From the NCBI GenBank assembly GCA_934085975.1, contig CAKOHT010000006.1:7091-71090 (forward strand): a DNA stretch of 64,000 bases. The letters are read 5' to 3'. Below, piece by piece: positions 43,672 to 51,796 of the stretch. Under the pieces are notes generated by a model. The model did not search any database and was not told where the DNA came from. It worked only from the letters and a program-made list of their open reading frames with translations. The DNA is from an uncultured Cetobacterium sp. GTDB taxonomy: Bacteria > Fusobacteriota > Fusobacteriia > Fusobacteriales > Fusobacteriaceae. Position numbers and translations under genes: made by a program. How positions within the stretch are numbered: position 1 is the first letter of the stretch; each line of letters begins with the position of its first letter.

Positions 43672-44235
43672 ATGAACAAAAATAAGAAGAACAAAGGGCT
43701 AACTTTTTTAGAGACAATAGCGTGTGTCGCTATTATTTTTATAGTTAGCTCTTTTTTATTTTATAAAATAATAAAATATAATGAAAAAATGGATTTAGAA
43801 AGAAGTAGACGTATTATTCAGGCATTTTTTATAAAATATACTGTACGATCTCTATATGAGAAAAATAAATATCAGTTAGAAATTAATATGCTGGATAAAA
43901 ATTTGACTGTAAAAAAATTGAATACAGAAATTATAGAGAAGGTGTATCTACCTGAAAAATTAAAGTATGAAATAATTTATGACAATAGAAGAAATCAAAA
44001 TTTTAAAGTTGATACAACAAAAAATGGAAATTTAAGTAAAGCTTTTACTATGTATATATTTGGATATACAGGTCAGGTTGAAAATAGAGTTGCATTTTAC
44101 ACATTTCAAAAGGAGAAGGTTTTAAAGATAAATATATATCTAAACAGAGCTGTAAAAGAGATTAATTATGACAATATATTAAAGTACCATTATTCACAGG
44201 ATGGACAAAATAGAGTTGGATGGATGGAGGAGTAA
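43672..44235 (+). CDS. Prepilin-like protein with type IV pilin leader
   Basis: A 187-residue protein with a short basic leader, then GLTFLETIACVAIIFIVSSFLFY. This is a prepilin peptidase site (cut after Gly, Glu at +5) followed by a hydrophobic helix. The C-terminal domain is beta/charged and not recognisable further. Start taken at 43672 (AGAAGGTGAG ahead). Its stop overlaps the start of the next small gene (TAATG). First gene of the type II secretion/pilus-like operon. Confidence 0.8.
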   Translation: MNKNKKNKGLTFLETIACVAIIFIVSSFLFYKIIKYNEKMDLERSRRIIQAFFIKYTVRSLYEKNKYQLEINMLDKNLTVKKLNTEIIEKVYLPEKLKYEIIYDNRRNQNFKVDTTKNGNLSKAFTMYIFGYTGQVENRVAFYTFQKEKVLKINIYLNRAVKEINYDNILKYHYSQDGQNRVGWMEE

Positions 44236-44387
44236 TGAGATTAAAAAATTATCCTATAATAGCCATAATTTTTACTGTTGTGCTGATTACAACAACGTAT
44301 AAGAATCGAGTTTTAATTAAGTATGTGAAAGTTTCTACAGCAGATAATAAGGTTCAATTTAAAGTTTTAAAAATTGAAAGGAGATGA
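44235..44387 (+). CDS. Small single-helix membrane protein in the secretion operon
   Basis: A 50-residue frame, ATG at 44235 overlapping the upstream stop (TAATG). It has a basic start, one hydrophobic helix (about residues 7-20) and a basic tail. GGAGG lies immediately ahead, and its own end carries the AGGAGATG ribosome site of the ATPase gene. Coupling on both sides argues for a real gene. There is no family match; a GspC/PilP-like inner-membrane adaptor is conceivable but it is far too short. Confidence 0.6.
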   Translation: MRLKNYPIIAIIFTVVLITTTYKNRVLIKYVKVSTADNKVQFKVLKIERR

Positions 44388-44390
44388 TTT

Positions 44391-45536
44391 ATGGGAGAAA
44401 ATATTTACTTTAAAAGAGAAGTTTTTGAAATAAGAGAATTTAGTGAAACAAAGTCCAGTAAAGAGGACATTTTAGAGTTTTTAAATGAATTGATATTTTA
44501 TAGTTTGAAGGAAAATGTTTCAGATATACATATTGAATCGAAAGAAAGTGGTATTAAAATAAGGATTCGTATAGATGGAATATTAAAAAATTATCAAGAG
44601 TTAAGTAAAAATTTTGGATTAAAACTATTGACCAAATTAAAATTGATGAGTGAACTTGATATTGGAGAAAAAAGATTGCCTCAAGATGGTAGATTTAAAG
44701 CGCAATATAAAAATGAAAAAATTGATTTTAGAGTTTCGTTGATTCCAACTATATTTGGCGAGAGGTGTGTTTTAAGAATATTAAAAAATAACATATCAGA
44801 AGTTTCTTTAGAAAATTTGGGATTTACAAATGAAAATTTAATAAGATTAAAAGAGCTTTTGAATAGAAAAAATGGATTGTTGTTATTTTGTGGTCCAACA
44901 GGAAGTGGTAAAACAACAACTCTTTATTCAATAGTAAACTATTTAAACAATGAGAAAATGAACATAATTACAATAGAAGACCCAATAGAATATCAGTTTC
45001 CAAATATTAATCAAATTCAGTGTAAAAGTGAGATTGGTTTAGATTTTTCCATGATATTAAGGAGTGTCTTAAGACAAGACCCAGATGTTATTTTGGTTGG
45101 TGAGATAAGAGATAAAGAGACAGCAGAAATAGCATTGATGGCTTCTTTGACAGGTCATCTGGTTATAACTACTCTTCATACGAAGGACGCCATGTCAGCT
45201 ATAGACAGATTAATAAATTTTGGAGTCGATAGATTTATCATTGCAACTGCTATAAATGCTATTGAAAGTCAAAGATTAGTTAGAAAAGTTTGTAAAATCT
45301 GTGGAGGTAAAATAGAAAAAAATTGTTGCAATGATGGTTTTAAAGGTAGAGAAATTGTAGAAGAGATAATATTTTTTGATAAGGAAATCAGAGATATAAT
45401 TTTAAATAAAAGTATAAAAGATTTAGAATTTTATTTAAAGACAAAAGAGTTTAAAAATCTTTTAAATAATGGTTTCACAAAAGTTGCAATTGGAATTACA
45501 ACAAAAGATGAGGTTTTGAGAGAGTGCTTAATATGA
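44391..45536 (+). CDS. gspE: Type II secretion/type IV pilus assembly ATPase
   Basis: Hexameric ATPase driving pilin assembly from the cytoplasm. Features are DIHIESKESGIKIRIRIDG at the N terminus, Walker A GPTGSGKTTT (about residue 165), the Asp box IITIEDPIEYQ, Walker B ILVGEIRDKETAEIAL and the His box TGHLVITTLHTKDA. A C-terminal tetracysteine site (CKIC then CC) probably binds zinc. At 381 residues it lacks the N1 domain of GspE/PilB (500 or more residues). Its stop overlaps the platform gene start (ATGA). Confidence 0.93.
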   Translation: MGENIYFKREVFEIREFSETKSSKEDILEFLNELIFYSLKENVSDIHIESKESGIKIRIRIDGILKNYQELSKNFGLKLLTKLKLMSELDIGEKRLPQDGRFKAQYKNEKIDFRVSLIPTIFGERCVLRILKNNISEVSLENLGFTNENLIRLKELLNRKNGLLLFCGPTGSGKTTTLYSIVNYLNNEKMNIITIEDPIEYQFPNINQIQCKSEIGLDFSMILRSVLRQDPDVILVGEIRDKETAEIALMASLTGHLVITTLHTKDAMSAIDRLINFGVDRFIIATAINAIESQRLVRKVCKICGGKIEKNCCNDGFKGREIVEEIIFFDKEIRDIILNKSIKDLEFYLKTKEFKNLLNNGFTKVAIGITTKDEVLRECLI

Positions 45537-45781
45537 GGCTATATAGATGCCTTATTTTGGATGAAAAAAGAAATAAATTGGAAGATATATACCTAGAAAA
45601 AAATAAAAAGGCTTTTTTAAACAAACTATTTAAAGAGGAGAGGAAATTAATAAAAATTTTGGAAGTGCAATTCGAAAGAAAAATTAGGGAAAAAGAGTTA
45701 GAAGAAATGTATTTTAAAATAGGAAGATTGTTGAACGCAGGACTTTCTCTAAAAAAAATCTATAGAATTTCAAAAAAGTAG
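45533..45781 (+). CDS. gspF: Type II secretion platform protein GspF, N-terminal fragment (frameshifted)
   Basis: ATG overlaps the gspE stop (ATGA). The frame encodes about 82 residues ending in FKIGRLLNAGLSLKKIYRISKK, which is the start of the first GspF cytoplasmic domain, then stops at TAG. Shifting by +1 at the A6 run (45772-45777) or the A8 run (45751-45758) continues directly into the frame that carries the rest of GspF, without loss of conserved sequence. So the gene is one unit split by a single-base indel, a slippage site or a sequencing error. Confidence 0.75.
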   Translation: MRLYRCLILDEKRNKLEDIYLEKNKKAFLNKLFKEERKLIKILEVQFERKIREKELEEMYFKIGRLLNAGLSLKKIYRISKK

Positions 45782-45830
45782 TTCTAAAAATTTAAGTTTA
45801 AAGTTTAAAATTTTTAATCTTTATAAAAAG

Positions 45831-46688
45831 TTGGAAAAAGGAGAGGATATATATGAAATTTTAAGAGATGAAGATTTGATAAAAGAAAGAGAGCTTTTAA
45901 TTATTTATGTTTCAGAAAGTGTAGGAAAAATAGGGGAGGGTTTTCTTAAAGTTGCATATTTAAAACAAAAAAAAGAAAAACTGAAAAATGAACTAAAGAT
46001 AGCTCTATCATATCCTATATTTATTTTATTCATATCAACAATAATAATAATTTTAATTTTTTATTTTATTGTACCTAATTTTCAAATATTGTATGAAATA
46101 GATAAAGATAAATTACCATTTTTAACAAGAGGTATTCTAAATATTCAAGATATTTTAAAAAAATACCCATATATACTAATTATAGCTACCTGTATAATTT
46201 CTTTTTCCATAAAATTTTTTAATTTGAAAAAACAATTACAAAAGATATCTATTGTAAAAAAATTTTTATTAGAAAAATATATAATAAATATTTTAGAAAA
46301 TTTATCTTTACTGTTAGAATCAGGAATTTCTATTGATAAAGGAATAGACATTATTTTAGAAAATTTAGATAACGGATATTTAAAAAACAGGATGTTTATA
46401 TTAAAAAGTATAAAGAGAGGAGAGTTACTTTCAGAATGTTTTAAAAAACTTAATATACTATCTTTAGAAGAAATTGATATGATTAAAGTTGGGGAGGAAA
46501 GTGGAACGATTGAAATGGTTTTAAGAGAGATTTCTCTGGTGAGGGATGAAGAGCTAAATAAAAGGATAAAGATAGTTTTAAAGCTATCTGAACCTATTTT
46601 ATTATTGATTGTAGGAATATTAATAAGTACTTTTGTTATTGGTCTATATTTACCTATATTAAATATGAGTGATATTTTTGAAATTTAG
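45831..46688 (+). CDS. gspF: Type II secretion platform protein GspF, main part (frameshifted)
   Basis: Continuation of the platform protein: about 285 residues from the first in-frame TTG, though the coding frame is open from before the frameshift at about 45775. Two GspF domains surround three membrane segments: SYPIFILFISTIIIILIFYFIVP, a central hydrophobic helix near 46170 and the C-terminal PILLLIVGILISTFVIGLYLPI. The second domain has LESGISIDKGIDIILENLDN and IKVGEESGTIEMVL. The TTG at 45831 has no SD, so independent translation is doubtful; expression probably relies on slippage from the N-terminal frame. Confidence 0.8.
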   Translation: MEKGEDIYEILRDEDLIKERELLIIYVSESVGKIGEGFLKVAYLKQKKEKLKNELKIALSYPIFILFISTIIIILIFYFIVPNFQILYEIDKDKLPFLTRGILNIQDILKKYPYILIIATCIISFSIKFFNLKKQLQKISIVKKFLLEKYIINILENLSLLLESGISIDKGIDIILENLDNGYLKNRMFILKSIKRGELLSECFKKLNILSLEEIDMIKVGEESGTIEMVLREISLVRDEELNKRIKIVLKLSEPILLLIVGILISTFVIGLYLPILNMSDIFEI

Positions 46689-46696
46689 GAGGGGTT

Positions 46697-47143
46697 ATGA
46701 AAAATAAAAAAAGAGCGGGATTTAGTGTGATTGAAATAGTATTAGTTCTGGGTGTAATAGGAATTTTAAGTAGTTTTATAGCTCCTAAAGTCAGAGATTA
46801 TTTAGCCATTGCAAAAGATTCAAAAGCGATAAACACACTTCAAAGTTTGAGAATAGCTAATGAGACATACTATTTAGAAAATGGTAATTACCCAAATTCA
46901 AAGGACAATAGTATAGGGGATGTTTTAGTAGAACTATCGAAGTATGTGGGAGATAAATTTGAGTTGATAGAAAATGAATTACTTATAGATATCGGTGGAA
47001 GTAAGGAGAGCACAAATACTAAAGAAATAAAATATGGTGGAAAAGTGAAAGTAGATTTTAATAGCAGTAAGGAGTTTATATTGGTGCCTTATGGAGAAAC
47101 TTTCGATTTTAATATAAGGGGAGATGAATGGTCAAAATTATAG
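46697..47143 (+). CDS. gspG: Major pseudopilin-like protein (GspG/PilE type)
   Basis: A 148-residue prepilin with a basic leader and GFSVIEIVLVLGVIGILSSFIAPKV (cut after Gly, Glu at +5). The helical region with KDSKAINTLQSLRIANETYYLENGNYP is the classic GspG/PilE pattern, followed by a small C-terminal domain. AGGAGGGG precedes the ATG. The last 16 bases overlap the prepilin peptidase gene. Likely the main subunit of the pseudopilus. Confidence 0.88.
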   Translation: MKNKKRAGFSVIEIVLVLGVIGILSSFIAPKVRDYLAIAKDSKAINTLQSLRIANETYYLENGNYPNSKDNSIGDVLVELSKYVGDKFELIENELLIDIGGSKESTNTKEIKYGGKVKVDFNSSKEFILVPYGETFDFNIRGDEWSKL

Positions 47144-47589
47144 TGTATTTGCTTATAATAGCAGTCCTTTTAGAGATAGTGGTGAGGGATATAAGAGAGA
47201 AAATAATTTTGAACAAAAGTAATTTAATCCTTCTTTTTTTAGGAATAATTCTAGGATTTTTGGAGGAAAATTTACAGGAAAGAGTTGTAGGTGGTGCATT
47301 GTATGCTTTGCCATTTATACTGATATATGGGTATGGAAGTGATATTTTCAACAAAGAATGTATGGGAATGGGAGATATAAAATTGGTTGTAAGTTTGGGA
47401 TTTCTTTTAAAATTTGGGTCATTTTTTGATATTTTACTATTTATGAATATAAGTTTTATTAGCTCTTTAATCTATCTAAGTGGAAAATATATTTTTTTTA
47501 AAAAATTGGATAGAGAGGTAGCATTTGGACCATTTTTGGTTTTATCATATTTTTTTATTATAGTCAAGGAGAGCTATGGACAATGGTAG
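47128..47589 (+). CDS. Prepilin peptidase, A24 domain only
   Basis: Membrane aspartyl protease of 153 residues that cuts the leaders of the pilin-like proteins encoded around it. The two active aspartates are visible: IVVRDIREK (about residue 21) and the GMGDIKL loop (about 84, the GxGD signature). Five or six hydrophobic segments. The N-terminal methyltransferase domain of PilD/GspO is missing, so N-methylation of pilins may not take place here. Overlaps the genes on both sides. Confidence 0.88.
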   Translation: MVKIIVYLLIIAVLLEIVVRDIREKIILNKSNLILLFLGIILGFLEENLQERVVGGALYALPFILIYGYGSDIFNKECMGMGDIKLVVSLGFLLKFGSFFDILLFMNISFISSLIYLSGKYIFFKKLDREVAFGPFLVLSYFFIIVKESYGQW

Positions 47590-47911
47590 AAAGGGAACAA
47601 CATATCTGGAAGTTCTAGCAAGTTTAATAATACTTTTAGTGCTTTTAAATCCATTATTTTTTTCTTTAATCCATTTGAAAAGAGGATTTAATAGATTAAA
47701 TGAGTTTAATAATTTAGAAAATGAGATTGAAAAAATAAGAGCATTTTATAAAAATCCATTGAATACAAATGATTATATCTCTTTAAATGAAGAATACACA
47801 ATTGATATAAAGAGAAATCGAATTTTTGGAGAAATCTATGAATTAGAGATAAAAATAGAGAAAAATATGTTGAAAAGAGAGAGTAAATTATATATATATA
47901 AACAAAAATAA
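47576..47911 (+). CDS. Minor pseudopilin-like protein (GspI-like position)
   Basis: A 111-residue protein with leader MDNGRKG, then TTYLEVLASLIILLVLLNPLFF, a prepilin cleavage site with Glu at +5 and a membrane helix. The rest is charged and helical/beta. The order after GspG and peptidase, and the size, match the minor pseudopilin GspI. Start overlaps the peptidase gene by 14 bases; the end overlaps the probable start of the next pilin. Confidence 0.75.
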   Translation: MDNGRKGTTYLEVLASLIILLVLLNPLFFSLIHLKRGFNRLNEFNNLENEIEKIRAFYKNPLNTNDYISLNEEYTIDIKRNRIFGEIYELEIKIEKNMLKRESKLYIYKQK

Positions 47912-48416
47912 AGGTTTTTCTATAACAGAGATGTTATCTACCTTAATAGTGATTACAATTGTATTTCAAGTTTTATTTTATTATTTAAAATACGCAAATA
48001 TTGAAAGAAAGTTAGAAGTAAATAGATTCCGCTTTAATAAAGATATGAGGCTAATATTAGAGGGAATAAATATTTCAATATACGAGTCATTGGAATATAA
48101 AATATATAATCTATCTAGAATAGGAATCTCTATTGATTACTCTACCCCTTCTTTGAATAGTGGAAATACACTTATAATTGAAAAATATATACCGGGAGAG
48201 GACTCATTTACAGATATAGAAATATATTTTTGTGAAGGGAGTAGTACAACCTCTTTAATAGGAAAAAGAAAAAAGAAAAATAGTATAAGCGTGGAGACAG
48301 GCACCAGAGAAACTATTATAAGAAATTCCAAAGTAAATTTCAAATTAGAAGACTATGGGGTGTCAATGGAGGGATATTACTTAAATGAGGAGTTTAGAAA
48401 AAACTTTAAAAAATAG
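47898..48416 (+). CDS. Minor pseudopilin-like protein (GspJ-like), non-ATG start
   Basis: The coding frame contains GFSITEMLSTLIVITIVFQVLFYYL, a pilin leader peptide site with Glu at +5. The first ATG (47931) lies inside this motif, after the cleavage Gly, and would destroy the leader. In frame upstream there is no ATG, GTG or TTG, only ATA codons (47898, 47892), after AAGAGAGAG. I take ATA at 47898, which gives a leader of the form (M)NKNKG like those of its neighbours. The mature part (about 165 residues) has a GspJ-like length. Confidence 0.6.
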   Translation: MNKNKGFSITEMLSTLIVITIVFQVLFYYLKYANIERKLEVNRFRFNKDMRLILEGINISIYESLEYKIYNLSRIGISIDYSTPSLNSGNTLIIEKYIPGEDSFTDIEIYFCEGSSTTSLIGKRKKKNSISVETGTRETIIRNSKVNFKLEDYGVSMEGYYLNEEFRKNFKK

Positions 48417-48939
48417 TGGGTACATTCTTCCAACTGTTTTATTGATTGTGTCTATTCTAGTATGGTTATGTTCTATAAGTTTATTGAATTATAAAAATGA
48501 AATTGACAATTTTTCTGTTTTAAAGTCTGCTAATGATGGTTATTGGATAACGGAAAATCTTTCTACATTGGCAGAGTATGAGGTATTTAAGGGAAATATT
48601 TCAATTGAAAATGGAGATTATAAAGATATAATCGAGTATTTTGAAGATAAGAATTTGGTTTGGATTGATGGTGAGGAAACATCTAGAAGTGGCTATAAAA
48701 GAGTTACAGTTAAGCAAAACGAAAAGATTGTAGAAAATAGATTAGTGTTAATTCCATATACCAAAAATATACTTGAGATAAAACTAATTAAAACTATAGA
48801 TATAGAAAATAATCAGATAGAGATTAGAGCTATTTTGTTTTATGAGTATCTTTCAGGAGAGTCAGATTTTTTCAAGAGCTATAAAAGAGAGATAAAGGGA
48901 GTCGAGGCTATATTAAAAAATGAAAATATTAGAGATTAG
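48385..48939 (+). CDS. Pilin-like protein (GspK/PilX-like position)
   Basis: A 184-residue protein with NSGYILPTVLLIVSILVWLCSI near the N terminus. This is a prepilin-type Gly followed by a long hydrophobic helix but without the usual Glu at +5, a feature shared with GspK. It starts 32 bases inside the upstream gene and overlaps the following one by 20 bases. The C-terminal part is beta-rich and unplaced. At this size it is much shorter than a typical GspK (about 320). Confidence 0.65.
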   Translation: MRSLEKTLKNSGYILPTVLLIVSILVWLCSISLLNYKNEIDNFSVLKSANDGYWITENLSTLAEYEVFKGNISIENGDYKDIIEYFEDKNLVWIDGEETSRSGYKRVTVKQNEKIVENRLVLIPYTKNILEIKLIKTIDIENNQIEIRAILFYEYLSGESDFFKSYKREIKGVEAILKNENIRD

Positions 48940-49612
48940 TGACAGAGGAATAAAAATATTGGAAGATGGCGAGATAATTAATCAAGGACTATTTCAAGAT
49001 GAAAAAGATATCCCAAGGGAGATTGATGAGCTTTTAGCTATATATGAAGTTTCTGATGAGGTAGTTCTAAAAACAAAAATCACTTTAGATGAGGAAGTTA
49101 TTTTTCAAATAAAGGAGATAATTATTAAGAAGGGGTGGATATTAAAGGAATCTAACACGGTAAGCAAAAAAGTTAAGATAGTATTTTTAACGATAATAGC
49201 AATCGAATTTATTTTAGGATTAGCTATCTATTTAAAAGTTCATGAAGTAGATCGAGAAAATATAGCATTAAAAAAAGAAACTTTAAGTTACAAAAAAAGT
49301 TTAAAGGAGTTGGATAGTGAATTATCTGAAAATCATTTGGAGAGTAATGAAGAGTTAGAATTTAAGAGAACTGAAATAGGAGATAATTTAGTTTTTTTAT
49401 CAAAAGCGTGTAAAAAATCTGGTATTTATTTGGAAAAGATAGAGTTTCTAAAAAATAAAATAATATTAAATGGCAGTGGAAAAAGTATAGATAACATATT
49501 TAGTTTAAAAAAAATTATATCAATGGATAGAAAAATTATTGAATCAAAATTTGATTTCATAAAAAAAGAGGGGGAGATTCTATATTTTTTACTGGAATTA
49601 GAGATAGATTAA
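48920..49612 (+). CDS. GspL/PilN-like inner-membrane protein
   Basis: A 230-residue protein. The cytoplasmic N-terminal part (about 1-90) starts with an actin-like strand pattern (KILEISDRGIKILEDGEIINQG). One membrane helix (VKIVFLTIIAIEFILGLAIYL), a coiled coil (about 112-150) and a periplasmic ferredoxin-like end follow. This layout is that of a reduced GspL or PilM-PilN composite. Immediately before its end the frame crosses a run of seven As (49561-49567). Confidence 0.65.
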   Translation: MKILEISDRGIKILEDGEIINQGLFQDEKDIPREIDELLAIYEVSDEVVLKTKITLDEEVIFQIKEIIIKKGWILKESNTVSKKVKIVFLTIIAIEFILGLAIYLKVHEVDRENIALKKETLSYKKSLKELDSELSENHLESNEELEFKRTEIGDNLVFLSKACKKSGIYLEKIEFLKNKIILNGSGKSIDNIFSLKKIISMDRKIIESKFDFIKKEGEILYFLLELEID

Positions 49613-50238
49613 AAAATTTCAACTTAAAAATTAAAGTTATACTAACAGTAATAAATTTTTCAATAATATATTTTTTATTAATTAAACCAGCAATAATTCT
49701 AAAAAATAAATTTGATGTGAGGACAAAATTAGAATTAGAGATTAAAAAATTAAGAGAACTTAAAATAATAAAACAGGGAATATTGAAAAGAAACAATGAG
49801 GAGATAAGCAGTTTACTTTCGAGACAAGATGAGTTATTGGAGAAGAAAAAAAAGTTAGTTTTTAATAGTGAATATGAGGCTTTTGAGTTTATTGATGAAA
49901 CTTCACGTGAAAATAACTTAATAATTGAGGTAATTGGTAGAGAAGTAAAAGTAGTAAAAAATTTGGACAATATAGAGAGCACTTTTTTTTATCATGGTAT
50001 TGGCAAAGAGATAGATATCTATAATTTTATATCACAGATAGAAAAAGAGAAGAGGTATATAACATTAAAAAGAGAATCGGTAACGATAGAGATAGATGGC
50101 AATATTTTAGATTTAAAGATAAATCTTATGTATATATTCAATAATAAAAAAGAAGATTTGAATTTGGATAACTATGATGATGGAATGTTTGAAAAAAATA
50201 GATCTAGAGGGATTGGTAAAAAGAGGAGGACAATTTAA
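49582..50238 (+). CDS. GspM/PilO-like inner-membrane protein, non-ATG start
   Basis: Coding frame with one N-terminal membrane helix (about FNLKIKVILTVINFSIIYF), a coiled coil (LELEIKKLRELK region) and a small C-terminal domain: the GspM/PilO plan. The only canonical start is GTG at 49717, which would remove the membrane helix. Upstream in frame there is no ATG, GTG or TTG back to a stop at 49552. An ATA at 49582, five bases after GGGGGAG, is the best candidate start. Alternatively a -1 shift on A AAA AAA at 49561 would fuse it to the GspL-like protein. Confidence 0.6.
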   Translation: MFFTGIRDRLKNFNLKIKVILTVINFSIIYFLLIKPAIILKNKFDVRTKLELEIKKLRELKIIKQGILKRNNEEISSLLSRQDELLEKKKKLVFNSEYEAFEFIDETSRENNLIIEVIGREVKVVKNLDNIESTFFYHGIGKEIDIYNFISQIEKEKRYITLKRESVTIEIDGNILDLKINLMYIFNNKKEDLNLDNYDDGMFEKNRSRGIGKKRRTI

Positions 50239-51795
50239 GTGAAATACAAAATTTTTATGTTGTTTATTTGGATGTATCTAACTAATTTCTCGATGGAGAC
50301 ATATCCAAAGGAGTTAGATTTAAAAGATGTTCCCATTGTAGATGTATTTGCTCATCTATCAAAATATTCCAAATATACAATAATTGGTGATAGTTATGTG
50401 AAGGATATAGCGGTTGATGGATATTTTAAGAAGGGAACTCCTATAGAGGAAATCTTAGGTGTAATGGAAGCGACATATGGGTTAACTAAAATAATAAATG
50501 GAAGAACATTGATATTTCGTGGAAGAAAATCGGAAGATAAGGATATGCTTGTAGGAAAGGTATTTGATAAAAATACAAATAAAGAGTTAAAAGGAATAAA
50601 AATAATTTTAAAAAGAAAAGAAACTATTGAGGCTCATTCAGGAACATATGGTGAATATTTAATAGATAGCATTGTAAAAGGTACCTATTTTATTTCAATT
50701 TTATCTGATGATTACGTATATAGCGGTGATTTTCTAGAGATAAAAGATGGAGTAAATAAATTTGATTTTTATGTAGAAAGAAAAAATTTTAATTTTCAAA
50801 AAAATATACCTCAAGAAAGAGAACAAAAAAATAAAAAAGATGATATAATAGAAAATATTTTATTGGAAAATTTAAATCATGAAGAGATTGAAAAAATAAT
50901 AAAAGAAACTTTTGACGATAAGTTAAAAGTTTCAATTAGTTCTGGAAATAATTCAATAATACTTTTTGGGAAAGGGCATACGGTTTATACTGCGAGGGAT
51001 TTAATAAAAAAATTGGATAAAAGAAAAAAGCAAGTTAGAGTTACTGCAGAGATAATTGATGTGAAAGAAAACCTTTTTGAAGAGCTTGGATTCAACTGGG
51101 CTTATGACACACAAGGAAGATTGACTAATAAAAGTAGTGGAATTTATTTGGAGACACTTATTTCTGGAACCGTTGATGGTTTAGGTGAGGTGATGGGAAG
51201 TTCTGTAAGTTTTATCAGTAAATTTAATAGTGGTAAAGATGTCCTAGATTTGACTTTAACTCTACTAGAAACAACACAAGATTTGACTATAAATGCTTTA
51301 CCATCAATAATATTGCTAAATGGTGAAACCGGAATTTTAAAAATGACAGAGGAAGTTATTGTTGGACAAGATAAAGAGGAGAATACAAATAATGATACGG
51401 TAACATACACACCAATATTCAAAGAGGCTGGAATTATTTTAAAAGTTTTACCATATATAAAAGAGGACAATAGTGTGTACTTAGATTTGAATTTAGAGGC
51501 AAGTGATTTTAAATTGAAGAAATCTTTGAAACCAAGTGATACAAACTCTGGAACATTCAATGCGGATGGAGGTTCTAAAATATCTAGAAATTTGCAAACA
51601 AGAGTTAGATTAAAAAATAATGATGTAATTTTAATAGGTGGTTTAAAAAGAAAAATAGATCAAAAGATAAACAGTAAAGTTCCGATTTTAAGTGAAATTC
51701 CAGCTGTAGGAATTTTATTTAAAAGTAAGTCAAGTAGATTAGAACACACAGATTTATATATAAAATTAAAAGCTGAAGTAATAGAGGAGATTTAG
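50239..51795 (+). CDS. gspD: Type II/IV secretin with inserted carboxypeptidase-regulatory-like domain
   Basis: Outer-membrane channel protein of 518 residues, GTG start directly after the upstream stop with GAGGAGGA ahead. It has a signal peptide (about 1-19) and an STN/N0 domain (about 25-95, DVPIVDVFAHLSKYS). Next is an unusual beta-sandwich insert (about 103-180) of the CarboxypepD_reg type (VGKVFDKNTNKELKGIKI, then GTYGEYLIDSIVKGTYFISI). An N1-like KH domain (about 205-265) and the C-terminal secretin barrel (PSIILLNGETGILKMTEE, LQTRVRLKNNDVILIGGL, VPILSEIPAVGILFK) follow. There is no pilotin-binding tail. Confidence 0.92.
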   Translation: MKYKIFMLFIWMYLTNFSMETYPKELDLKDVPIVDVFAHLSKYSKYTIIGDSYVKDIAVDGYFKKGTPIEEILGVMEATYGLTKIINGRTLIFRGRKSEDKDMLVGKVFDKNTNKELKGIKIILKRKETIEAHSGTYGEYLIDSIVKGTYFISILSDDYVYSGDFLEIKDGVNKFDFYVERKNFNFQKNIPQEREQKNKKDDIIENILLENLNHEEIEKIIKETFDDKLKVSISSGNNSIILFGKGHTVYTARDLIKKLDKRKKQVRVTAEIIDVKENLFEELGFNWAYDTQGRLTNKSSGIYLETLISGTVDGLGEVMGSSVSFISKFNSGKDVLDLTLTLLETTQDLTINALPSIILLNGETGILKMTEEVIVGQDKEENTNNDTVTYTPIFKEAGIILKVLPYIKEDNSVYLDLNLEASDFKLKKSLKPSDTNSGTFNADGGSKISRNLQTRVRLKNNDVILIGGLKRKIDQKINSKVPILSEIPAVGILFKSKSSRLEHTDLYIKLKAEVIEEI

Positions 51796-51796
51796 G

